DNA from: Halomonas daqiaonensis
Lineage (GTDB): Bacteria > Pseudomonadota > Gammaproteobacteria > Pseudomonadales > Halomonadaceae
Direction: 5' to 3'
Assembly: GCF_900109725.1 (NCBI RefSeq)
Contig: NZ_FOBC01000011.1
Span: 59,930 to 123,929, forward strand
Length of the DNA stretch: 64,000 nt
Of the stretch, positions 45,855-59,293 are shown piece after piece (within the stretch, counting starts at the first letter, position 1; each line of letters starts with the position of its first letter). Made by a program: the position numbers and the translations under genes. Below the pieces are notes generated by a model. That model did not search any database and was not told the origin of the DNA. It saw only the letters and a list, made by a program, of their open reading frames with translations.

Positions 45855-46583
45855 ATGACTCGTCGCCAGCACATGATCGGCCTGAGGCAGATACCCGCCG
45901 CCACCATGCTGCTGGCCTCGCTGTGGCTGACCGGCTGCGCCACCCAGACCAACCTGGCCGGGAGCAGCGGCAACGAGGCCGCCGAGGCCTATACCCGTCT
46001 CGGTGTCGCCTACCTCGAACGCAACAACCTGCAGCGCGCCATGAATGCCCTGGATCGTGCCCTGGAGATCGAACCCCACGATGCCGAGGCTCTGCAGGCC
46101 ATGGCCATGGTCTACCAGCGCCAGGGCGAGACAAAGTTGGCCGGCGAGACCTTCCGACGCGCCGTCGAGGCCGACTCGTCGTTCACCCGGGCACGCAACA
46201 ACTACGCCGCTTTCCTGTATGATCGTGGCCGCCTGGCCGAGGCCTGCGAGCAGCTCGAACAGGCCTCCCGCGATACCCAGTACGACAACCGCGGCCAGCT
46301 GTTCGCCAACCTCGGCCAGTGCCGGCTCGAGATGGGCGACATCGAGGCCGCCCGCGAGAGCCTGGCCCGCGCCCAGGCCATCGCCCCGCGTCGATCGCGC
46401 AGCTACTTGCTGTTAGCCGAACTCGAGTACACCCAGGGCAACCTCGAGCGCGCCGAGCAGCAGCTCGAAACCTATATGCGTCTGGCAGGCCCTCGTGCCG
46501 AGGCCCTGCGCCTGGCCCGTGACATCGCCCGGGATCGCGGCGACCCGGCCACTGCCAGCTTCTATGCCGACCAGCTGGAGTGA
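45855..46583 (+). CDS. pilW: Type IV pilus biogenesis lipoprotein PilW/PilF (TPR)
   Basis: A 242-residue outer-membrane pilotin-type lipoprotein. Lipobox LTGC (Cys28) is preceded by a basic signal sequence, and the mature protein has about six TPR motifs (AYTRLGVAYLERNNLQRAMN, AAFLYDRGRLAEACEQLEQA). PilF/PilW helps PilQ secretin assembly. ATG 45855 has GAGAGGA just upstream. In genomes without pili the same gene is kept, so its presence does not prove pili here. Confidence 0.92.
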   Translation: MTRRQHMIGLRQIPAATMLLASLWLTGCATQTNLAGSSGNEAAEAYTRLGVAYLERNNLQRAMNALDRALEIEPHDAEALQAMAMVYQRQGETKLAGETFRRAVEADSSFTRARNNYAAFLYDRGRLAEACEQLEQASRDTQYDNRGQLFANLGQCRLEMGDIEAARESLARAQAIAPRRSRSYLLLAELEYTQGNLERAEQQLETYMRLAGPRAEALRLARDIARDRGDPATASFYADQLE

Positions 46584-46631
46584 TCCCATGCCGGGCTCTG
46601 ACCACCGTTTTCTGACCAAGGATGCTCAGCC

Positions 46632-47651
46632 ATGAGCGACATTCACACCGATGATGCCGCCGAGACCGCACCACGCCAGGCCTCGCCGGGCGAGATGCTG
46701 CATCGCGAGCGCGAAGTCCAGGGGCTCGACCGCGAGGAGGTCGCCGCCGCCCTGAACTTGCGGCCGGCGGTGATCCGTAGCCTGGAAGAGGACAGCTACG
46801 AGGAGGTGCCGATTGCCACCTATCGTCGAGGCTACCTACGCGCCTACGCCAACTTGCTGGGCATCGATGATACCCCGGTGCTGGAGGCCTATCGCACCCT
46901 CTACGGCAGCGATGATGCCATCCAGCGCAAGGTCACCCCGGTTCAGGTCACCCGGCCGCCTTCGCGCCTGGGCGTCTGGCTGTTCCGCCTGATGACCCTG
47001 CTGGTACTGGCCGGCCTGATCGGCCTGACGCTGATGTGGTGGCAGAGCCGCGGCGGCAACGAGCCACCGGGCATCGGTGATAGCGATCCGGTAGCCGTCG
47101 ATAGACTCGATGGCTCCAGCGTCGTTACCGATTCCGCCAATCCGCCCCCCGAAGCCGAGCCGGAGAGCCTGCCGCCGCTGCCTGAGGAAGACATCGAGGC
47201 CATCACCGGCACGGAGGCGATCGCCACCGAGACGCCGCAGGATGACGCCGGCCCCGACCCCGCCCCGACCGAGGAGGTCGATACCGGCCTCGCCGAAACG
47301 GCCGTGGACGAGGACGCCGCCGAGGTGGGTGCTGCGGAGGAAATTGCCACAGAGCAAAGTGCCACGGAGGAAAGTGCGCCCGAGGAGCCGACCGCCCCGG
47401 AGCCGGACCCTCGCCTGCTGGAGCTGACCTTCAACGAGCAGTCCTGGACCGAGATCTTCGACGCCAATAACCAGCGCATCTTCGTCGGCCTGCAGGAACC
47501 TGGCACCACCGCCAGCGTCGAAGGCGAACCGCCGTTCCGCATGACCGTGGGCAACGCCACCGGCGTCGAGCTGGTCTGGCAAGGCGAGCCCGTGGACCTC
47601 GAGGCCCGCGCCGGTGCCAACAATGTCGCCCGCTTCACCCTGGGAGAATGA
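46632..47651 (+). CDS. rodZ: Cytoskeleton protein RodZ
   Basis: RodZ (339 residues) links MreB to the elongation machinery and shapes rods. Its cytoplasmic helix-turn-helix ([38 protein letters not shown]), a transmembrane helix ([20 protein letters not shown]), a long acidic proline- and glutamate-rich linker (about 140-255) and a DUF4115 periplasmic domain ([17 protein letters not shown]) appear in order. It precedes ispG by ten bases. Confidence 0.94.
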   Translation: MSDIHTDDAAETAPRQASPGEMLHREREVQGLDREEVAAALNLRPAVIRSLEEDSYEEVPIATYRRGYLRAYANLLGIDDTPVLEAYRTLYGSDDAIQRKVTPVQVTRPPSRLGVWLFRLMTLLVLAGLIGLTLMWWQSRGGNEPPGIGDSDPVAVDRLDGSSVVTDSANPPPEAEPESLPPLPEEDIEAITGTEAIATETPQDDAGPDPAPTEEVDTGLAETAVDEDAAEVGAAEEIATEQSATEESAPEEPTAPEPDPRLLELTFNEQSWTEIFDANNQRIFVGLQEPGTTASVEGEPPFRMTVGNATGVELVWQGEPVDLEARAGANNVARFTLGE

Positions 47652-47661
47652 TTCCGTCACC

Positions 47662-48777
47662 ATGCACGCACAATCCCCCATCGTTCGCCGCAAATCGCGC
47701 CAGATCCATGTCGGCAAGGTGCCGGTCGGGGGCGATGCCCCCATTTCCGTCCAGAGCATGACCAATACCGATACCCTGGACGTGGCCGCCACCGTGGCCC
47801 AGATCCGCCAGCTCGAGACCGCCGGCGCCGATATCGTGCGCGTCTCGGTGCCCGACATGGACGCCGCCGAGGCCTTCGGGCGCATCAAGCGCGAGGTCGA
47901 GGTGCCGCTGGTCGCCGACATTCACTTCGACTACAAGATCGCCCTGCGCGTCGCCGAACTCGGCGTCGACTGCCTGCGCATCAACCCCGGCAATATCGGC
48001 AAGGAAGAGCGCGTTCGCGCCGTGGTCTCGGCCGCCCGCGACAACGGTATCCCGATTCGCATCGGCGTCAATGCCGGCTCGCTGGAGAAGGACCTGCAGA
48101 AGAAATATGGCGAGCCCACGCCCGCGGCCCTCGTCGAGTCTGCCATGCGCCATATCGACCACCTCGACCGCCTCGACTTCCCCGACTTCAAGGTCAGCGT
48201 CAAGGCCTCCGACGTCTTCATGGCCGTGGCCGCCTATCGTGATCTGGCCACGCGCATCGAGCAGCCACTGCACCTGGGCATCACCGAGGCCGGTGGGCTG
48301 CGCTCGGGCACTGTCAAGTCGTCCATCGGGCTGGGCATGCTGCTGATGGACGGCATCGGCGACACCATCCGCGTCTCGCTGGCGGCCGATCCGGTCGAGG
48401 AGATCAAGGTCGGCTATGACATGCTCAAGAGCCTGCGGCTGCGCAGCAAGGGCATCAATTTCATCGCCTGCCCGAGCTGCTCACGCCAGAATTTCGACGT
48501 CATCGCCACCATGAACGCCCTCGAGGAGCGTCTCGAGGACGTCATGACGCCACTCGACGTCTCGGTGATCGGCTGTGTGGTCAACGGCCCGGGCGAGGCG
48601 AAGGAGAGCGATATCGGCCTCACCGGCGGCAGCCCCGCCAACCTCGTCTACATCGACGGCAAGCCGGCGAGCAAGCTGCGCAACGACCACCTGGTGGACG
48701 ACCTGGAGCGGATGATCCGTGACAAGGTCCGCGAGAAGCAGCAGGCCGAACAGGATGTCATCGCCCGGGACGCCTGA
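47662..48777 (+). CDS. ispG: 4-hydroxy-3-methylbut-2-enyl-diphosphate synthase
   Basis: IspG (371 residues), an iron-sulfur enzyme near the end of the MEP isoprenoid pathway. Conserved features are the N-terminal [33 protein letters not shown], and the three [4Fe-4S] cysteines in [13 protein letters not shown] and [22 protein letters not shown] 47662 fits the family start. The enzyme depends on Fe-S assembly by the nearby isc genes. Confidence 0.97.
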   Translation: MHAQSPIVRRKSRQIHVGKVPVGGDAPISVQSMTNTDTLDVAATVAQIRQLETAGADIVRVSVPDMDAAEAFGRIKREVEVPLVADIHFDYKIALRVAELGVDCLRINPGNIGKEERVRAVVSAARDNGIPIRIGVNAGSLEKDLQKKYGEPTPAALVESAMRHIDHLDRLDFPDFKVSVKASDVFMAVAAYRDLATRIEQPLHLGITEAGGLRSGTVKSSIGLGMLLMDGIGDTIRVSLAADPVEEIKVGYDMLKSLRLRSKGINFIACPSCSRQNFDVIATMNALEERLEDVMTPLDVSVIGCVVNGPGEAKESDIGLTGGSPANLVYIDGKPASKLRNDHLVDDLERMIRDKVREKQQAEQDVIARDA

Positions 48778-48809
48778 ACGGCGTCCGGCGAGAAGACAAG
48801 GAGCAAGCA

Positions 48810-50138
<1,329 letters not shown>

Positions 50139-50166
50139 CGGACACCTGCATCAGAGGAGACCGCCC

Positions 50167-50823
50167 GTGGCGGAGCTGAAGACCGAGGAAGAACAGCTAG
50201 AGGCGATCAAGCGCTGGTGGAAGGAGAACGGTACCTCGCTGATCGCCGGCGTGGTCATTGCCGGGGCCGGCGTATTTGGCTGGAACGCCTGGCAGGACTA
50301 TCAGGCGAGCAAGGCCGAGGCCGCCTCCCTGCGCTACCAGCAGCTGCTCGACCTCACCGGCCGGGATAACCTGGACGAGCAGGCCCGACAGCGTGCCGAC
50401 GAGCTGGTCAGGGAGATCACCGCCGAGCACGGCACGACCCTTTACGCCGACCTGGCACGGCTGCTCGACGCCCGCCTGGCCGTCGATGCGGGTGACCGGG
50501 CCCAGGCGCAGGCCGCCCTGGAGACAGTAGCCGAGGGCAGCGAACGCGACTACATCGCAGGCCTGGCGAGGCTGCGCCTAGCCCGCCTTCAGCTCGCCGA
50601 GGGCAGCGCCGAGACGGCCCTGACCACCCTGGAGGGCGTACCCGAGGCCCTGGCGGCCCAGCGCGCCGAGGTACGGGGCAATGCCCAGCATGCCTTGGGG
50701 CGCGCTGACCAGGCCCGTGAGGCTTGGCGCCAGGCCCTGACGCTCGCCGATGAACGTGACCAGCCGCTGTACGGCGTCCAGCTCAAGCTGGATGACCTCG
50801 GTGCCGAGGAGGCCACCCTATGA
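50167..50823 (+). CDS. yfgM: YfgM family ancillary SecYEG subunit
   Basis: YfgM (218 residues), an inner-membrane protein with one N-terminal helix (GTSLIAGVVIAGAGVFGWNA) and a periplasmic TPR-like domain. It binds PpiD and the Sec translocon in E. coli. The family start AELKTEEEQLEAIKRWWKEN is clear. The start is GTG with GAGGAG upstream. It overlaps bamB by four bases (ATGA). Confidence 0.93.
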   Translation: MAELKTEEEQLEAIKRWWKENGTSLIAGVVIAGAGVFGWNAWQDYQASKAEAASLRYQQLLDLTGRDNLDEQARQRADELVREITAEHGTTLYADLARLLDARLAVDAGDRAQAQAALETVAEGSERDYIAGLARLRLARLQLAEGSAETALTTLEGVPEALAAQRAEVRGNAQHALGRADQAREAWRQALTLADERDQPLYGVQLKLDDLGAEEATL

Positions 50824-51980
50824 GATCGACCCTGAGACCGAGCCTGTTGATTGCCGCCACCACCGCCCTGGCCCTACTGGCCGGCTGTGCCGGCAAGGCC
50901 GAACCCGAGTACCCCCAGCGTGAGTTGCAGTCCCTGAACGCCACCACCGAGGTGACGACCCTGTGGCGCGAGCGCGTCGGCAAGGGACTGGGAGAGGCCG
51001 GCTACCCGGTGGCGCCGGCCCAGGACGGTGACACCCTCTTCGCTGCCGACGGCCGTGGCCTGGTGGAAGCCCTTGATGCCAACAGCGGCAACTCCCGCTG
51101 GGAGGTCGAGCTCGACACCCCGGTCTCCAGTAGCCTGACCGCCGTGGCCGGCAGCCTCTATCTGGCCACCCGCAACGGCGAGGTGCTCTCCCTGGACCAG
51201 GCCGACGGCGAGGTCCAGTGGCGCGCGCGGGTCACCAGCGAGGTGCTGGCGGCACCCCAGGCCAATCAGCAGTTGCTGGTGGTCCAGGCGGTCGATGGCA
51301 GTGTCACCGCCCTAGACCGTGCCAACGGCGACGAGCGCTGGGTCTATAATGGCTCGCGTCCCTCGCTGACCCTGCGCGGCACCGGCACACCCACGGTGAT
51401 CGACCCGGTCACCTTCGCCGGCTTCGCCAGCGGCCGCCTGGTGACACTGGAAAACAGCAGCGGCCAGCCGCTCTGGGAGCGCCGCATCGCCATCCCTCAG
51501 GGGCGCAGCGAGATCGACCGCCTGGTTGACCTGGCCGGCCAGCCGGTCCTCACCCAGGACGGCCGGCTCTTCGTGACCAGCTACAACGGCCGCCTGGCCG
51601 CCCTCGATGCCCGCTCCGGCGAGATGCAGTGGTCACGCGAGCTTTCCAGCTACCACACCCCGATCCTCGTGGGGGACTTCCTGTTCGTGGTCGACGAGGC
51701 CAGTCACGTCATCGCCGTGGATGCCGCGTCCGGCAGCGAGATATGGCGCAACGAATCACTCGAGGGGCGCGCTCTCACCGCACCCGCCTTCGCCACCGAC
51801 CACCTGGTGGTGGGCGACGTCGAGGGCTACCTGCACCTGATCGATGCCCGCGAGGGCGAGATCGTCGGGCGCACTCGCGTCGACGGTTCGGGGATCGGCG
51901 TGCGCCCGCTAACCGACCGCCGCCGCATCTATGCGCTGGCCAACGACGGCACCCTTGAAGCCCTGGAGCTTCGTCCATGA
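50820..51980 (+). CDS. bamB: Outer membrane assembly lipoprotein BamB
   Basis: BamB (386 residues) is the beta-propeller lipoprotein of the BAM complex. It has a lipobox LLAGC (Cys23) and eight PQQ-like repeats, of which [31 protein letters not shown] and [16 protein letters not shown] are examples. It overlaps yfgM and der by four bases each, so the three are coupled. Confidence 0.96.
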   Translation: MRSTLRPSLLIAATTALALLAGCAGKAEPEYPQRELQSLNATTEVTTLWRERVGKGLGEAGYPVAPAQDGDTLFAADGRGLVEALDANSGNSRWEVELDTPVSSSLTAVAGSLYLATRNGEVLSLDQADGEVQWRARVTSEVLAAPQANQQLLVVQAVDGSVTALDRANGDERWVYNGSRPSLTLRGTGTPTVIDPVTFAGFASGRLVTLENSSGQPLWERRIAIPQGRSEIDRLVDLAGQPVLTQDGRLFVTSYNGRLAALDARSGEMQWSRELSSYHTPILVGDFLFVVDEASHVIAVDAASGSEIWRNESLEGRALTAPAFATDHLVVGDVEGYLHLIDAREGEIVGRTRVDGSGIGVRPLTDRRRIYALANDGTLEALELRP

Positions 51981-53386
51981 CGACGCCGGTGATCGCCTTG
52001 GTCGGCCGCCCCAACGTCGGCAAGTCGACGCTGTTCAACCGACTGACCCGCTCACGGGACGCCCTGGTGGCGGACTTCCCCGGGTTGACCCGCGATCGCA
52101 AGTACGGCAACGGCATGCTCGGCGACAAGGCCTACACCGTGATCGATACGGGCGGCATCAGCGGTGACGAGGAGGGCATCGACGCGGCCATGGCGGAGCA
52201 GTCGCTGGTGGCCATCGACGAGGCCGACATCGTGCTGTTCATGGTCGACGCTCGTGCCGGCCTCAACGTCGCCGACGAGGCCATCGCCAACCATTTGCGG
52301 GTCAACCAGAAGAAGACCTGGCTGGTGGTCAACAAGGTCGACGGCCTGGAAGAGCACAGCGCCATGGCCGACTTCTGGCAGTTGGGACTGGGCGACCCGC
52401 ATCCGGTCGCCGCGGCCCACGGCCGCAACGTCACCACCCTCATCGAGGAGGTGCTCGAGCCCTTCCCCGCGCGCGACGAGAGCATCCCTGCGGACACCGG
52501 CACCAAGGGCATCCGCATCGGCGTGATCGGCCGCCCCAACGTGGGCAAGTCGACCCTGGTCAACCGCCTGCTCGGCGAGGAGCGGGTGGTGGTCTTCGAC
52601 GAGGCAGGCACCACCCGCGACGCCATCGAGATCCCCTTCGAGCGGCGCGGCAAGCCCTACGTGCTGGTGGATACCGCAGGGGTACGCCGCCGCAAGAACG
52701 TCCGCGAGGTGGCTGAGAAGTTCTCGATCATCAAGACCCTGGAGGCGATCAAGGAGTGCCACGTCGCCATCGTGGTGCTGGATGCCCGCAGTGGCCTGGT
52801 GGAGCAGGACCTGCACCTGCTGGACTACGTGCTGACCAGCGGGCGTGCCCTGGTGCTGGCGGTCAACAAGTGGGACGGCCTGGAGCACGAGGCCAAGGAG
52901 TCGATGCGCAGCGAGATCAAGCGCCGCCTGGGCTTCACCGACTATGCCGACCTGCACTTCATCTCGGCGCTGCACGGCACGGGGGTGGGCGACCTCTACC
53001 CCTCGCTGGAGCGCGCCTTCGCCTCGGCCAACGCCCACTGGTCCACCAACCGCCTGACCACCATCCTCCAGGATGCCGTGGATGCCCACCAGCCGCCCCT
53101 GGTGCGCGGGCGACGCATCAAGCTGCGCATGGCCCACCAGGGTGGCAGCAATCCGCCGATCGTCGTGGTCCACGGCAACCAGACCGGCTCGCTGCCGGAA
53201 GCCTACAAGCGCTACCTGACCAACACTTTCCGCAAGGTGCTCAAGGTGCGCGGTACCCCCATGCGCTTCGAGTTCCGGTCGGCGGAGAACCCCTACGATC
53301 CCTTGGCCGGAGCCAGCGACCGGGAGAAGGCCAAGAAGCGCGAGCTGGGGCGCACCAAGGAAGCGCGTAACAGCCGTCGCCGCTGA
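51977..53386 (+). CDS. der: GTPase Der (ribosome assembly)
   Basis: Der/EngA (469 residues), a two-domain GTPase needed for 50S assembly. Two P-loops GRPNVGKST (near residues 9 and 184), two DTxG switches ([11 protein letters not shown] and [11 protein letters not shown]) and NKVD/NKWD specificity motifs are present, then a KH-like domain ([20 protein letters not shown]) and a basic tail. It ends the conserved cluster. Confidence 0.98.
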   Translation: MTTPVIALVGRPNVGKSTLFNRLTRSRDALVADFPGLTRDRKYGNGMLGDKAYTVIDTGGISGDEEGIDAAMAEQSLVAIDEADIVLFMVDARAGLNVADEAIANHLRVNQKKTWLVVNKVDGLEEHSAMADFWQLGLGDPHPVAAAHGRNVTTLIEEVLEPFPARDESIPADTGTKGIRIGVIGRPNVGKSTLVNRLLGEERVVVFDEAGTTRDAIEIPFERRGKPYVLVDTAGVRRRKNVREVAEKFSIIKTLEAIKECHVAIVVLDARSGLVEQDLHLLDYVLTSGRALVLAVNKWDGLEHEAKESMRSEIKRRLGFTDYADLHFISALHGTGVGDLYPSLERAFASANAHWSTNRLTTILQDAVDAHQPPLVRGRRIKLRMAHQGGSNPPIVVVHGNQTGSLPEAYKRYLTNTFRKVLKVRGTPMRFEFRSAENPYDPLAGASDREKAKKRELGRTKEARNSRRR

Positions 53387-53648
53387 CAGCACTTTGCAGT
53401 TGCACATAGGGGGGGCGCCTGGGACAGGACGTAGAGGGAGTCCTACGCCAGGGGTGAGGAGCATTGCTCCGAACGGGCTGGCCAAGGATGTCCAGCACCG
53501 GACCTGCAAGCGCAGCGGGACGCGAGAGCGCAGCAGGGCGTCGGTAGCGCCCATGGAAGGGTTCACAGCGCCCCCGGAGGGCCGGCCCCGCTCGAAGGCC
53601 TGTCGCCGGATCAGCCCCGCCGCCAGGATCCAATTCTGGAATAGTCTG
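53387..53648. other. GC-rich structured intergenic region
   Basis: This is 262 bases between converging genes. It contains several short hairpins (for example GGAGC-ATT-GCTCC at about 53458-53470, and CTGG/CCAG after it) and a G7 run near 53409. No convincing gene is seen in it; the open frames here are shadows. It may be a repetitive extragenic element, which I cannot test without the rest of the genome. Confidence 0.4.
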
Positions 53649-54515
53649 CTACTCTCCGTGCAGGCGGCGCTTGCCCACCCATTGGGTGGCGAACTGCCAG
53701 GCGCCGCGGCCGCTGCGACCGCCGCGCAGAGTGGCAAAACGGATCGCCTCGGCCCGCGCCTCCTCGTTCCAGTCATTGCGATGGCCCAACTGGGTAACCC
53801 AGTGACAGCAGGCCTCCAGGTAGACATCCTGATTGAAGGGGTGGAAGCCCAGCCATAGGCCGAAGCGGTCGGACAGCGAGATCTTCTCCTCCACGGCATC
53901 GCCATGGTGGAGTTCGTCACCCACCAGCCGCGAGCCCTCATTGTCGCTCATCGACTCCGGCAGCAGGTGGCGGCGATTGGAGGTGGCGTAGAGCAGCACG
54001 TTGGGCGGCGGGCCGGTCAGGGCCCCGTCCAGCACGCTCTTCAGCGCCTTGTAGGCATCGTCGTGGCCCTCGAAGGAAAGATCATCGCAGTAGACGACGA
54101 AACGCTGGCGCTGGTGGCGCAACTGCTCCACCAGCATCGGCAACGCCGAGAGGTCATGGCGGTCCACCTGCACCAAGCGTAACCCTTCGTCGCAAAGGCT
54201 GTTGAGCAGGGCGCGGATCAGGGACGACTTGCCGCTGCCTCGCGAGCCCCACAGCAGGGCGTGGTTGGCCGGAAGGCCCTGAAGGAAGGCGCGGGTGTTA
54301 TCGACCAGCGCCAACTTCTGGCGCTCGATCCCCAGCAGGTCATCGAGCGTCAGGGCGTCCCGTGGCGGGACCGGCAGCAAGCGCCCGCCGAGGGCATGAC
54401 GCTGCCAGAGGGCGGCGACGTCCCGCTCCCAGTCCACCTCCACCGGCGGTGGCGGCAGCCAGTGTTCGACGCGATCCAGCAGCTTAAGCAAACGACGCGA
54501 CAGCTCGGCGTCCAT
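53649..54515 (-). CDS. AAA+ ATPase, DUF815 family
   Basis: A 288-residue cytoplasmic ATPase of the DUF815 family. Walker A is WGSRGSGKSSLIRAL, Walker B FVVYCDDLSFEG, and sensor LLYATSNRRHLLP; the C-terminal GFHPFNQDVYLEACCHWV is typical. ATG complement 54515 is preceded by GGGAGGAAG. The biological role of the family is unknown. It faces away from the M48 protease gene. Confidence 0.88.
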   Translation of the reverse strand: MDAELSRRLLKLLDRVEHWLPPPPVEVDWERDVAALWQRHALGGRLLPVPPRDALTLDDLLGIERQKLALVDNTRAFLQGLPANHALLWGSRGSGKSSLIRALLNSLCDEGLRLVQVDRHDLSALPMLVEQLRHQRQRFVVYCDDLSFEGHDDAYKALKSVLDGALTGPPPNVLLYATSNRRHLLPESMSDNEGSRLVGDELHHGDAVEEKISLSDRFGLWLGFHPFNQDVYLEACCHWVTQLGHRNDWNEEARAEAIRFATLRGGRSGRGAWQFATQWVGKRRLHGE

Positions 54516-54634
54516 GATGGCTTCCTCCCGGTGTGCATTTTCCGCGGTTGACCTCACCGGCGTTCGGGGTATCTTGTGGCGAACCTCGCCCCCCGTCCAG
54601 AGTCTCAGTGATCTGGAACCAAAAGGAGCTTTCC

Positions 54635-55429
54635 ATGCGTTGGACCCATCTGCTCGCCGTTGGCGCCCTTAGCGTCAGCCTCGCCGCCTGCACCACCTCG
54701 CCCACCGGGCGCTCGCAGCTCACCCTGATGTCCGACGAGCAGCTCGACCAGATGGGGGCCCAGGCCTTCGCCCAGTACCAGCAGGAGCTGCCGACAGTCG
54801 GCGGCGCACCGCTGCGCTACGTGCAGTGCGTCACCGGGGCCGTGATCCGCGCCCTACCCGAGCGGGAGCGCAACCAGAACTGGCAGGTCAAGGTCTTCCA
54901 GTCCGAGCAGGCCAACGCCTTCGCCCTGCCGGGTGGCTACGTGGGCATCAACACCGGCCTGCTCAATGTTGCCCAGAACCAGGACCAGCTCGCCGCGGTA
55001 ATCGGCCACGAGATAGCCCATGTGCTGGCCCGCCATGCCAATGAGCGCGCGTCCACCCAGACCGCTACCCAGCTGGGCCTGTCGGTGATCTCCTCCGCCT
55101 CAGGCATGCAGGGCGCGGGGGGCGAAACCATGATGGCGGCACTGGGCATGGGCGCCCAGTATGGCATCCTGCTGCCTTTCTCGCGGCGCCACGAGAGCGA
55201 GGCCGACACCCTGGGCCTTTATCTGATGGCCGAGGCCGGCTTCGACCCGCGAGCCAGTATCGCGCTGTGGAACAACATGGCAGGCGGTGCCCGCCCGCCG
55301 GCCTGGGCTTCGACCCACCCGAGCCACGGCCAGCGCATCGGCGGCCTGGAAGCATCCATGGGCGAGGCCATGTCGCGCTATGAGCGGGCCCGTAACGCCG
55401 GCCGCACACCCAACTGCCCGCGCCCCTGA
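54635..55429 (+). CDS. M48 family metalloprotease lipoprotein
   Basis: A 264-residue zinc protease of the LoiP/YcaL type. The signal sequence ends in a lipobox SLAAC (Cys19). The zinc motif HEIAH (His125, Glu126, His129) and the distal HESEAD glutamate are present, as in outer-membrane quality-control proteases that degrade misassembled LptD/BamA. ATG 54635 has AAGGAG upstream at 54623-54628. Confidence 0.92.
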   Translation: MRWTHLLAVGALSVSLAACTTSPTGRSQLTLMSDEQLDQMGAQAFAQYQQELPTVGGAPLRYVQCVTGAVIRALPERERNQNWQVKVFQSEQANAFALPGGYVGINTGLLNVAQNQDQLAAVIGHEIAHVLARHANERASTQTATQLGLSVISSASGMQGAGGETMMAALGMGAQYGILLPFSRRHESEADTLGLYLMAEAGFDPRASIALWNNMAGGARPPAWASTHPSHGQRIGGLEASMGEAMSRYERARNAGRTPNCPRP

Positions 55430-55446
55430 AGGAACGCTCGACTCGC

Positions 55447-55707
55447 ATGCTGAAGATCGGATTGCTGCTGCTGATACTGCCCATCCTGGTGCTGATGGGC
55501 GTCTATTTCATGGAGCTGAGCGACGTACGGGAGTGCTTGCTCGTCCAGGAGGGGCACTGGGACTACCGGTCGGGCGTCTGCCGCGAGACCGCTCAGCCTT
55601 TCGTGCCCTGGATCGACCGCCATCCCTGGCTGGTCAACGGCGGCATGCTAACCTCGGTGGCCGGCGTGGTGCTGTGCATGGTGGGGCTATATGTCAAAAG
55701 ACGCTGA
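55447..55707 (+). CDS. Small two-helix membrane protein
   Basis: An 86-residue protein with hydrophobic helices at about residues 3-22 (IGLLLLILPILVLMGVYFM) and 65-83 (GMLTSVAGVVLCMVGLYV), joined by a periplasmic loop with two cysteines (ECLL and VCRE) that could form a disulfide. It starts 17 bases after the M48 gene and is probably co-transcribed. I do not recognise a family. Confidence 0.65.
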   Translation: MLKIGLLLLILPILVLMGVYFMELSDVRECLLVQEGHWDYRSGVCRETAQPFVPWIDRHPWLVNGGMLTSVAGVVLCMVGLYVKRR

Positions 55708-55782
55708 AGGCTCCACGTCAAGAGACGCTGACGGCATCCCTTAACCGCCACCCCTCGCGCTCCGAGAGTCGGTCGCGCTTCC

Positions 55783-57563
<1,781 letters not shown>

Positions 57564-58121
57564 TCAGGAACGCAGCACCCGGCCGGAGACCAGGTCGCGG
57601 ATGGTACTGGGACGCTCAAGGCCGCCCAGTGGGCCGTCAAGGACGGCATCGAGTTCATCGTCGAAGGTGGCACGGATTTCCGCGGCACTCATCGCCGGGG
57701 GCTCGCCTGCCCGGTTGGCCGAGGTCGAGACCAGTGGTCCACCGAAGGCCTGGCTCAGCGCCACGACCAGCGGATGGTCACTGACTCGCAGCGCCACGCG
57801 GTCGTGGTCGCCGCGCACCAGGGCGCGAGAACGGCCGTTGTCGGGCACCAGCCAGGTGTGGGGGCCCGGCCAACTGGCCGCCAGGGAAGCCTGCTGCTCG
57901 GCGGGCAGCCCCTCCAGCCAGGGCGCAAGCTGGTCGATGCTCGCCGCCACCAGGATCACGCCCTTGGCGGGATCGCGTGCCTTGAGGTGCAGCAGGCGTC
58001 TCAGAGCCACATCGTCGTCGGGGTCGCATCCCAGCCCCCAGACGGCCTCGGTGGGATAGGCGATCACGCCTCCCGCGCGAAGGGCCGCGACGGCCTCATC
58101 AAGAGCACTGGCCTCGATCAT
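57564..58121 (-). CDS. tsaC: Threonylcarbamoyl-AMP synthase TsaC
   Basis: TsaC/YrdC (185 residues) makes threonylcarbamoyl-AMP for the t6A modification at position 37 of ANN-decoding tRNAs. The family features [40 protein letters not shown] and [14 protein letters not shown] are present. It sits between hemF and dprA, a common arrangement. Confidence 0.95.
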   Translation of the reverse strand: MIEASALDEAVAALRAGGVIAYPTEAVWGLGCDPDDDVALRRLLHLKARDPAKGVILVAASIDQLAPWLEGLPAEQQASLAASWPGPHTWLVPDNGRSRALVRGDHDRVALRVSDHPLVVALSQAFGGPLVSTSANRAGEPPAMSAAEIRATFDDELDAVLDGPLGGLERPSTIRDLVSGRVLRS

Positions 58122-58178
58122 GGGTCTCCTCGCCTTGCCTCGACATGCCGGATGAGCGGCTTCAGGGGGCGTATGCTA

Positions 58179-59279
58179 TCACGCTCCCGGCCGGGTCAGC
58201 AGGCGCACCCAGCCACCGGCAGTCTGGGTCACAGCGCCCTCCAGCTCCAGTTCGAGCAGGCCGCGTTGGCAGTCGGCCACGCCGCGGCCGGTCAGGGCCA
58301 CCAGGGCATCCACCGGCGTAGGCGTGTCGCTCAGCCAGCGCAGCAGCGAATCCTCCCGCGCCTCTGCCGGCTCGGGCGCTGAAGTAGCCGGCGCGGGGGC
58401 ACAGGCCACGGCCCACTGGCTGAGCTCGGCGAGGATATCGTTGAGGTCGCGGACCAGCACGGCACCATCGCGGATCAGCTGCAGGCAGCCCCGCGCCATG
58501 GGATTGTGGATCGAACCGGGCAACGCGAAGACCTCGCGGTTCTGCTCGAGGGCCAACCGGGCACTGACCAGCGAGCCGCTTTTCTCGGCGGCCTCGACTA
58601 CCAGCACGCCCAGCGAGAGACCGGTGACGATGCGGTTGCGTCGCGGGAAGAAGCCGGCCCGCGCCGGGGTACCGGGAGGATGCTCGGAGACCAGCAGTCC
58701 ACCGGGCTCCTGCAGGCGCCGGTGAAGGCGATGGTGGCGGGGTGGGTAGACGACGTCCACCCCGCAGCCGAGTACCGCCACGCTTTTCCCGCCGGCGTCG
58801 AGCGCCGCCTGCTGGGCGGCGGCATCGATGCCCAGTGCCATGCCGCTGACCACGCACCAGCCCCGTCCGGCCAGTTCCCGGGCGAAGCCTGCGGCATTGG
58901 TGAGCCCTTCGCGGGTCGGCCGCTGCGAACCGACCATGGCCAACCGCGGTGGCGCGAGGGCCTCGAGATCACCGAGCGCCCAGAGCACCGGCGGAGGATC
59001 GGCAATCTGCCCGAGCAGTCTTGGCCAGGCCGTGCGGTCGGGGTGGATCAGGTGTCGGCCTGGTTCGGCACCGAGCCAGGCCTCGTCGGCTGACAGCTCG
59101 GCCGATAGGGGGCTGCGGGCGGGATGGTCGAGCCACAAGCGTAGGGCCATGGCCGCCTCATGCGGCAGCACGGCAAGCCAGCCGTCAGGCCAGTCAGGAC
59201 GTGCTGCCACCAGTTCGGCCAGGCGCGCAGCCCCCATGCCGGGCAACCGGGCGAGTGCCAGCCATTCGCGCGCCTGCAC
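58179..59279 (-). CDS. dprA: DNA processing protein DprA
   Basis: DprA/Smf (366 residues) loads RecA on single-stranded DNA during transformation. The Rossmann-fold core has CVVSGMALGIDAAAQQAAL, VAVLGCGVDVVYP, ARAGFFPRRNRIVTGLS and VEAAEKSGSLVSARLALEQ. A C-terminal winged-helix-like domain follows. The start is GTG at complement 59279. DprA alone does not prove natural competence. Confidence 0.95.
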   Translation of the reverse strand: MQAREWLALARLPGMGAARLAELVAARPDWPDGWLAVLPHEAAMALRLWLDHPARSPLSAELSADEAWLGAEPGRHLIHPDRTAWPRLLGQIADPPPVLWALGDLEALAPPRLAMVGSQRPTREGLTNAAGFARELAGRGWCVVSGMALGIDAAAQQAALDAGGKSVAVLGCGVDVVYPPRHHRLHRRLQEPGGLLVSEHPPGTPARAGFFPRRNRIVTGLSLGVLVVEAAEKSGSLVSARLALEQNREVFALPGSIHNPMARGCLQLIRDGAVLVRDLNDILAELSQWAVACAPAPATSAPEPAEAREDSLLRWLSDTPTPVDALVALTGRGVADCQRGLLELELEGAVTQTAGGWVRLLTRPGA

Positions 59280-59293
59280 CGTCGGGCTCCGCC

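Noticed and set aside
46836..47921. A 361-codon minus-strand frame opposite rodZ
   Set aside because: It spans the end of rodZ and the start of ispG on the other strand and is made of shadow repeats.
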